A DNA stretch of 12,461 nucleotides, taken from assembly GCA_005778045.1 (NCBI GenBank), contig SXKQ01000123.1, positions 1 to 12,461 of the forward strand, in the 5' to 3' direction. The notes below the pieces were generated by a model. It had not been told where the DNA came from. It searched no databases and worked only from the letters and a program-made list of their open reading frames with translations. Both the position numbers and the translations under genes were made by a program. Each line of letters begins with the position of its first letter. Positions within the stretch are counted from its first letter, which is position 1. Source of the DNA: Planctomycetia bacterium (GTDB taxonomy: Bacteria; Planctomycetota; UBA1135; GCA-002686595). Positions 7,981 to 12,461 of the stretch are shown one piece after another.

Positions 7981-9090
7981 TCAGCCGAGTCCGTAGAGCG
8001 CCGCGTAGCGAGACGCCATCGCGGCGAAGGAGAAGTGCTCCGCCGCACGCGCGCGGCCGAGAGCGCCAAGGTGGGCACGCAAGGCCGCATCGCAAGCCAG
8101 CCGAGCCAGCGCGCTGGCGAGCGCCGCGTCGCAGTCCGCCCCGAGGCTCACGACGAACTCACGCGCCGCGTCGGGGAGCATCGTGCGCACGTCGCCGACG
8201 TCGGTGGCCACGATCGGCAGGGCACTCGCCATGGCCTCGAGCAGGGCGAGCGGCATCTGCTCGGTGTCGGACGTCAGCGCGAACATGTCCATCGCGCGGT
8301 AGTGCGCGCGTGGATCGGCTTGGTAGCCCGCGAAGTGCACGCGGCCAGCGAGCCCGGGAGCGCGCGCGAGCTCTTCGATCCTCGCGCGCTCCGGTCCGTC
8401 GCCGAGGAGCAGCACGTGCACATCGTGCGCTCGCGCGCAGCTCGCGACGGCTCGCAGCAACCGGGGCACGTTCTTCTCGGGGCGAAGGTGGCCGACCGCG
8501 CCGACGACTAGCGCCTGCGGAGCGATGCCGAGGCTGGCGCGCAGGACGAGGTTGCCGTCGCGCGGCTCGAATCGCTCGAGCTCGATGCCGTTCGGGACGA
8601 AGTGCAGGCGGCGCTCCGCGATGCCCCAGCGCTCGCGCGCGATGCGCTGCAGGTTGGCGCTGATGACGACCACGTCCACGTTCCCGCGCAGGGAGGCGCG
8701 CCGCATCCAGCTGCGGCGCAGCTTGAGTCCCTGCGCCTCGTCGGGCAGGAAGCCGTCCTCGTGGTGCAGTACGCGAGTGCCGAGCATGCGCGCGGCGATC
8801 ACGCTGTCGATTGCGCCGAAGTTGTACGTGAGCACGAGTTCGGGCGAGAGCTCGCGCAGCAAGGCGCGCATGCGCGGCACGGTCGCGAGCGTTCCGGCCT
8901 TCGGTGGCGCGGGCGCGAAGCGCACGTCGAGTCTCGGCGCGAGCAACTCGCGCGCGTCGGCGAGACCGTCCATGGCGACGATCGTGTGCCGCGCGCGCGC
9001 GCCACAGTGCGCGATCAGCTTCGTCGTGCGCACCTGCGGACCCGCAGGCGCGAACGTCGAGAACACGTGCACGAGGTGCGGGATGGCCAC
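7981..9090 (-). CDS. GT4-family glycosyltransferase
   Basis: The protein has 369 residues and the GT-B fold of family GT4, retaining enzymes that move a sugar from a nucleotide-sugar donor, usually at the inner face of the membrane in glycan or glycolipid synthesis. The N-terminal acceptor half (1-165) starts HLVHVFSTFAPAGPQVR, a loop typical of GT4. The donor half carries FVPNGIE (164-170), GAVGHLRPEKN (197-207), LLLGDGPER and an EX7E motif, Glu277 and Glu285, in DTEQMPLALLEAMA. SxxEG-P is SDTEQMP here, so the usual Gly after the first Glu is Gln. The start is GTG, placed four bases after the stop of the oxidoreductase-SDR fusion gene, so the two are surely cotranscribed. The fusion protein may supply or modify the donor sugar. 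Donor and acceptor cannot be named from sequence. Confidence 0.9.
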   Translation of the reverse strand: MAIPHLVHVFSTFAPAGPQVRTTKLIAHCGARARHTIVAMDGLADARELLAPRLDVRFAPAPPKAGTLATVPRMRALLRELSPELVLTYNFGAIDSVIAARMLGTRVLHHEDGFLPDEAQGLKLRRSWMRRASLRGNVDVVVISANLQRIARERWGIAERRLHFVPNGIELERFEPRDGNLVLRASLGIAPQALVVGAVGHLRPEKNVPRLLRAVASCARAHDVHVLLLGDGPERARIEELARAPGLAGRVHFAGYQADPRAHYRAMDMFALTSDTEQMPLALLEAMASALPIVATDVGDVRTMLPDAAREFVVSLGADCDAALASALARLACDAALRAHLGALGRARAAEHFSFAAMASRYAALYGLG

Positions 9091-9094
9091 GGCC

Positions 9095-11254
9095 CTAGGA
9101 ACTCTTGCCGAGGTCCTGCGCGGCCATCGGCCGCACGGCGAGCGCGAGGAAGCGCTCGCGTTCCTCGACAGGCTTCCAGCCGAGCAGCGTGCGCGCGAGG
9201 TCGCTCGCGAGGCGGACCGTGAGTGCGCGGCTGGCGAGGTCCCGGTAGCTCGGGAACGCCGCGTCCTTGCGGCGCCCCGCCTTCTTCACGAGCCACTTGC
9301 CGATCTCCATCGCCGGGCTGAGCGCGAGGCTGCGCGGGTGGAAGTGCAGCGCGCGACCTGAAGCACGGCGCAGTTCCTCGACCGTCTCGCGCGCCGTGAG
9401 CGGCACGTTGGCGGCGAGGTTGAGCGCGCGCCCGTGCAGTTCGGGGCCGTCGTGCAGCGCGGCGCGCACGAGTGCCTCCGCCACGTCGTCGACCCACACG
9501 AGCGGGAGCGGCGTGTCGCCGTGACCCCAGCCGACGCAGTGGTTGTCTCGCACCCACAGGCCGAGGCCGGAGTGCTGCAGCGCCGTGCCTTGCCCGACGA
9601 CGATGCCGGGGCGCAGGATCACGAGCGGCAGCCCTCGCGAGCGATGCAGCTCGAACAGCGCCAGCTCCGCCGCGATCTTGCCGCGCGCGTAGAGCGAGCG
9701 GCCTTCCGGCTGCGGATCGCTGTTGGGCGAGTCCGTGCGGGGATGCGGCTCCGTTCCACCGAGGTAGAGCGCGGCAGTGGTGGACACGAACAGGAAGCGC
9801 TCCACCCCGTGCGCGAGGCACTGCTCCGCGACGGCGACGCTGCCCTTCACCATGGCGCGCTCGACCGCTTCCCACGAGTTGCCGTTGCCTGTGGCGAGTT
9901 GCATCACGCAGCGCGCTCCCGCCAGCGCGGGCCCGAGCGATCCCGGCTCCTCGAGACTGCCCGGAACGAGCCGCACGCGCCCGTCGCGCGCCGCGTCGAT
10001 GAGGAACGGCGGCAGGCTGTGCGCGCGTCGCACGACGGCGGTCACTGGTACGCCACGCTCGAGCAGCTTCGCGATCACGCGCTTGCCGATGAAGCCCGTT
10101 CCGCCGAGCAACACGACTTCGCCTTGGCGCAGCGGGCCCGGCTCGGGAAGCCCGGGCGCGGCGGGCGGATTCGGCTGCACCCAATTCGTCGCGGCCTCGC
10201 ACCAGCGCAGCACGCTCTCGCCCTTGCGCGCGTCGGCGGGCAGCTCGCGGCGCTCGCGCAGCGCGGCATGGAACGCGCGGATCGAGCCGCGCATGCCGGC
10301 GAAGAATGCGTCTTCGCGGGGCCCGAGTCCGAGCGTCAGCCGCAGGTAGTCCACGAGGTTGCGACGCGCGCTCGCTCGCAGCTCCCCGCCCCGCCGCCAG
10401 CCCGCGAGGAAGCTGTTCCAGAAGTCGAGGTAGAGCGTCTTCTCCTCGCCCGAGAGGAGGTTGTGACCGAGGTCCGCCTCGAGCGCGCCGTCGCTGCCGA
10501 GCACTTCGACCGTGCTGCGCGTGAAGGCCGCCCCAAAGTGCAGGTATAGCTCGAGCGTGCCACGCTCGCCGCGACCCGAGATCACCCAGCGCTCGTGGAA
10601 GTTCTGCCCGGGCTGGAGCTCGCGCGAGGCAAGCGCGCGCGAGTGCACGTCCACCGGCGCGCCCACGAGCTCGACAGCCTGCGCGAAGGGGTGGGGTGCC
10701 TGCTCGAACACGATGTTGCGCGGCTCGCGGAACATCCAGTGCGAGACATCGCCGGCGTCGAGCTGGCGCAGCGGCACGGAGAGGCACACGCGCACGTGCT
10801 CGACGCGCCCGATCTCGCCGGCCTTCACGCGTGCGAGCAGGCGCTCGAAGGCCGGGTGGAATACGGCGTTGTGATTGACAGCGAGCGGCACGTGGCGCGA
10901 GTCCGCGAGCTCGCCGAGCTCGCGCGCGTCGGCCGACGAGAGCGCCAGCGGCTTCTCGACGAACACTCCGATACGACGCTGCAGCAGCTCGCGTGCGACG
11001 GCGACGTGCAGGTGCGGCGGTACGAGCACATGGGCGACGTCGACCTTGAGCGGCTCGAGCTCGGCGAGCGTGCCCACGGCCGTGGCGACACCGTGGCGGC
11101 GCGCCGCTGACTGCGCGCGCGCAAGGTCCGCGTCGCACACGGCCACGACCTCAACCCCCGGCGTCGAGCGCAGGATCTCGAGGTGGAACTCCGCGATGAA
11201 GCCCGCGCCGACGATGGCGACACGGGTGGGGCGGGAGGCGAGAGGGGACGTCAC
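9095..11254 (-). CDS. Fused Gfo/Idh/MocA oxidoreductase and NAD(P)-dependent SDR epimerase/dehydratase
   Basis: This is a 719-residue two-domain protein. Residues 10-355 form a Gfo/Idh/MocA oxidoreductase: Rossmann motif GAGFIA (16-21), HVLVPPHLH, and EKP (100-102) carrying the family's catalytic Lys. NIVFEQAPHPF (180-190), with His188, lies where this family has its second active-site residue. A Pro/Gly-rich linker (about 360-378) joins a second complete enzyme. This is an extended SDR with GGTGFIG (384-390), FVSTTA (Ser491) and the pair Tyr522/Lys526 (YARGK). Both halves keep their cofactor and catalytic motifs. Such enzymes usually oxidise, reduce, epimerise or dehydrate nucleotide sugars, so the fusion may catalyse two steps on one sugar. 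The start is GTG, chosen because the Rossmann strand follows at once; no ribosome-binding site is evident. It leads a two-gene operon with the GT4 gene. Confidence 0.9.
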   Translation of the reverse strand: MTSPLASRPTRVAIVGAGFIAEFHLEILRSTPGVEVVAVCDADLARAQSAARRHGVATAVGTLAELEPLKVDVAHVLVPPHLHVAVARELLQRRIGVFVEKPLALSSADARELGELADSRHVPLAVNHNAVFHPAFERLLARVKAGEIGRVEHVRVCLSVPLRQLDAGDVSHWMFREPRNIVFEQAPHPFAQAVELVGAPVDVHSRALASRELQPGQNFHERWVISGRGERGTLELYLHFGAAFTRSTVEVLGSDGALEADLGHNLLSGEEKTLYLDFWNSFLAGWRRGGELRASARRNLVDYLRLTLGLGPREDAFFAGMRGSIRAFHAALRERRELPADARKGESVLRWCEAATNWVQPNPPAAPGLPEPGPLRQGEVVLLGGTGFIGKRVIAKLLERGVPVTAVVRRAHSLPPFLIDAARDGRVRLVPGSLEEPGSLGPALAGARCVMQLATGNGNSWEAVERAMVKGSVAVAEQCLAHGVERFLFVSTTAALYLGGTEPHPRTDSPNSDPQPEGRSLYARGKIAAELALFELHRSRGLPLVILRPGIVVGQGTALQHSGLGLWVRDNHCVGWGHGDTPLPLVWVDDVAEALVRAALHDGPELHGRALNLAANVPLTARETVEELRRASGRALHFHPRSLALSPAMEIGKWLVKKAGRRKDAAFPSYRDLASRALTVRLASDLARTLLGWKPVEERERFLALAVRPMAAQDLGKSS

Positions 11255-11474
11255 GGCGGCGAGTGGGGCGGCGGTCGATGCTCGCGGCGCGCATCCTAGG
11301 GACGGGCGGGCCCGCGAGGCAGCTTGGGTAAGGCTTCTTCCTATCGGCCGGTCGCACTCGGGGACCGTGAGTGGAAAGTCCTTCCCGGGTGCCCGTGAGC
11401 CGAGGGCGAAGAATCCGGGCCGGACGCAAGTAGGTTGCCTTCGGCCGCCGAAACACCCAGAGCTCCTTCGTTGA

Positions 11475-11509
11475 GGGCCCGGCAGCCTGTAACAGGGCTG
11501 TCCGGGCCC
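11475..11509. repeat. Strong 35-bp imperfect inverted repeat upstream of guaB
   Basis: The left arm GGGCCCGGCAGCC (11475-11487) pairs with GGCTG (11496-11500) and CCGGGCCC (11502-11509). This gives 13 base pairs with one bulged T and an 8-base loop TGTAACAG. It is the best dyad seen in the window. It ends 10 bp before the candidate -35 box of guaB, so it may be an operator. If transcribed on either strand it would be a stable hairpin, but no U tract follows, so it is not a classic terminator. Confidence 0.7.
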
Positions 11510-11519
11510 ACTTGCTTCC

Positions 11520-11549
11520 TTGGACTTGGGGCCGGCCGCTCGCTAAACT
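11520..11549 (+). promoter_or_regulatory. Candidate sigma70-type promoter for guaB
   Basis: TTGGAC (11520-11525) and TAAACT (11544-11549) are 18 bp apart. They match 3 of 6 bases of the -35 consensus and 4 of 6 of the -10 consensus. This is one of the few AT-containing spots in the region. Initiation near 11556 would give a leader of about 170 nt that includes the hairpin at 11633-11664. The match is modest and other promoters are possible. Confidence 0.35.
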
Positions 11550-11632
11550 CTGGCGCTTTCCAAGACGATCCGCGGCCGCCTTTCGGCGCCCGCGAGAGCC
11601 GTCGCGGAGAAGCGGAACGTCCCTCGCGACGC

Positions 11633-11664
11633 GGAGCCCGTGCCTCGGGCTCCTGTGCTTTTCT
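11633..11664 (+). terminator. Terminator-like hairpin in the guaB leader (possible attenuator)
   Basis: GGAGCCCG (11633-11640) and CGGGCTCC (11646-11653) form a perfect 8-bp stem with a TGCCT loop. The tail TGTGCTTTTCT follows at once. The form is that of an intrinsic terminator, with a somewhat weak U tract. No gene ends upstream on the + strand, so it would stop either a transcript headed for guaB or an unannotated small RNA. It ends 62 bp before the guaB ATG. The dyad GTCGCG/CGCGAC (11601-11630) lies immediately before it but does not overlap its arms. Confidence 0.5.
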
Positions 11665-11726
11665 GCGCGCGGCCTCGTGGCCCCGGGGAGGCGGAGCGCC
11701 GATCGCGCAAGCGAGAGCCTAGAACC

Positions 11727-12461
11727 ATGGTGCAAGAACTGCCGCTCGGCCTGACGTTCGACGACGTCCTGCTGGTGCCCTGCCATTCCGACGTCATCCC
11801 GCGCGACGTCGACGTGTCGACGCGCTTTTCGCGCCACGTGACGCTCAAGGCGCCGTTGGCCTCGGCCGCCATGGACACCGTCACCGAGGCCGGGCTCGCC
11901 ATCGCCCTCGCGCGCGAGGGCGGCATCGGCATCGTCCACCGCAACTTCACGATCGAGCAACACATCGCACAGGTCGATCAGGTCAAGCGCTCCGCCAACG
12001 GCGTGATCCTCGACCCCGTGACGCTGCCGCCGAGCGCCACCCTGCGTCAGGCGCGCGAGCTGATGGCCCGCAACAAGGTCAACGGCCTGCCGATCGTCGA
12101 GGGCGAGACCGTGGTCGGCATCCTCACGAGCCGCGACTGCCGATTCCACGCCTCGGACGAGACACCGGTGTCGCAGATGATGACGTCCAAGGGACTCGTC
12201 ATCGCGCCTCCCGGCACCTCGCTCGACGAGGCCCGCAATCTGCTGCACCGCCACAAGGTCGAGAAGCTGCTGATCGTCGATCGCGACATGCGCCTGCAGG
12301 GTCTGATCACGATGAAGGACTTGAAGCAGCTCACGGAGTTCCCCAACTCTTGCCGCGACGAGCGCGGGCGCCTGCGCGTCGGCGCCGCAGTGGGCGTGCA
12401 CGACTACGAGCGCGCGGAAGGTCTTGTGCAGGCCGGCGTCGACGTCGTCGTCGTCGACACC
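11727..12461 (+). CDS. guaB: Inosine-5'-monophosphate dehydrogenase, N-terminal half (3' truncated by window edge)
   Basis: The first 245 residues of IMP dehydrogenase are present, about half of the usual length near 490. The enzyme oxidises IMP to XMP with NAD+, the committed step of guanine nucleotide synthesis, in the cytoplasm. LPLGLTFDDVLLVP at 5-18 is the IMPDH opening. PLASAAMDTVTEAGLAIA (43-60) and GGIGIVHRNF (65-74) follow. Two CBS domains, which in IMPDH bind adenine and guanine nucleotides, span about 93-140 and 150-205. The barrel resumes at VGAAVGVHDY and ends in VVVDT, where Asp244 is the NAD-contacting Asp. The catalytic Cys loop lies beyond the window. The ATG at 11727 fits the family N-terminus exactly; no good ribosome-binding site precedes it. 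The leader contains a terminator-like hairpin that may control expression. Confidence 0.96.
   Translation, partial: MVQELPLGLTFDDVLLVPCHSDVIPRDVDVSTRFSRHVTLKAPLASAAMDTVTEAGLAIALAREGGIGIVHRNFTIEQHIAQVDQVKRSANGVILDPVTLPPSATLRQARELMARNKVNGLPIVEGETVVGILTSRDCRFHASDETPVSQMMTSKGLVIAPPGTSLDEARNLLHRHKVEKLLIVDRDMRLQGLITMKDLKQLTEFPNSCRDERGRLRVGAAVGVHDYERAEGLVQAGVDVVVVDT

Larger units (their letters stand above)
11255..11726. other. Divergent intergenic region between the fusion gene and guaB
   Basis: This 472-bp stretch has no convincing gene and should carry the promoters of both flanking genes. From left to right it holds two overlapping 5-bp hairpins (CGGTC/GACCG at 11349-11367 and CACTC/GAGTG at 11355-11373), the palindrome TCCGG-G-CCGGA (11414-11424), a strong dyad at 11475-11509, a candidate guaB promoter at 11520-11549, a 6-bp dyad GTCGCG/CGCGAC (11601-11630) and a terminator-like hairpin at 11633-11664. 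Short reading frames across it cross these structures and look non-coding. No clear promoter for the minus-strand gene was found. Confidence 0.7.

Noticed and set aside
7981..11254. Horizontal transfer of the glycan module
   Set aside because: Base composition and codon choice look the same as in neighbouring genes, and no mobile element or tRNA is adjacent.
11372..11382. GTGGAAAGTCC resembling the RNase P RNA core GAGGAAAGTCC
   Set aside because: The matching 3' core with ACAGAA and GGCTTA is absent on either strand, and the flanks do not fold as RNase P RNA.
11390..11450. GGACGCAAG resembling part of a c-di-GMP (GEMM) riboswitch
   Set aside because: The GGCAAACC part and the GNRA-loop hairpin that should precede it are missing; the stem before it has a one-base loop.
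11435..11754. Two short plus-strand frames upstream of and overlapping the start of guaB
   Set aside because: They cross the dyad, the candidate promoter and the terminator-like hairpin, have no recognisable motif, and lack a ribosome-binding site.

Overview
The window is very GC-rich bacterial DNA (about 70% G+C by eye). It encodes a transcription terminator Rho, a one-chain pyruvate dehydrogenase E1-like enzyme, a lipoprotein protease and a GuaB. Almost no start codon has a good Shine-Dalgarno sequence, and two genes start with GTG. The set fits a high-GC Gram-negative-type bacterium, perhaps Planctomycetota or a deltaproteobacterial lineage such as Myxococcota. That placement is an impression, since no phylogenetic marker could be tested. 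No rRNA, tRNA, CRISPR array, insertion sequence, phage gene or attachment site was seen.

Layout. Positions 2-3463 (+ strand) hold the C-terminal end of rho, then a polytopic GT-C/PMT-like membrane protein, then a lipoprotein trypsin-like protease. The last two overlap by the four bases ATGA. Positions 3470-7770 (- strand, convergent with the first block) form a tight three-gene operon read right to left: a large AceE-like E1 enzyme, a Nudix hydrolase of the ADP-ribose pyrophosphatase type, and a small exported helical-repeat protein. A 210-bp gap with several inverted repeats follows. Positions 7981-11254 (- strand) hold a two-gene unit: a fused Gfo/Idh/MocA oxidoreductase plus SDR epimerase/dehydratase, followed four bases later by a GT4 glycosyltransferase. 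A 472-bp divergent intergenic region (11255-11726) then leads to guaB (IMP dehydrogenase) on the + strand, which runs off the window end.

How the genes work together. The fusion protein and the GT4 enzyme look like a small surface-glycan or glycolipid module, with one protein modifying a sugar nucleotide and the other transferring a sugar. The GT-C-like protein and the protease lipoprotein are translationally coupled and both act at the cell envelope. The E1/Nudix/helical-repeat operon joins central carbon metabolism to a nucleotide-hydrolysing enzyme, but no E2 or E3 gene is present. rho and guaB are ordinary housekeeping genes.

Most notable are the 719-residue oxidoreductase-SDR fusion, the guaB leader with a terminator-like hairpin 63 bp before the start codon and a strong 35-bp dyad just upstream of a candidate promoter, and the divergent orphan E1 enzyme. 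No clearly new defence or mobile system was found.
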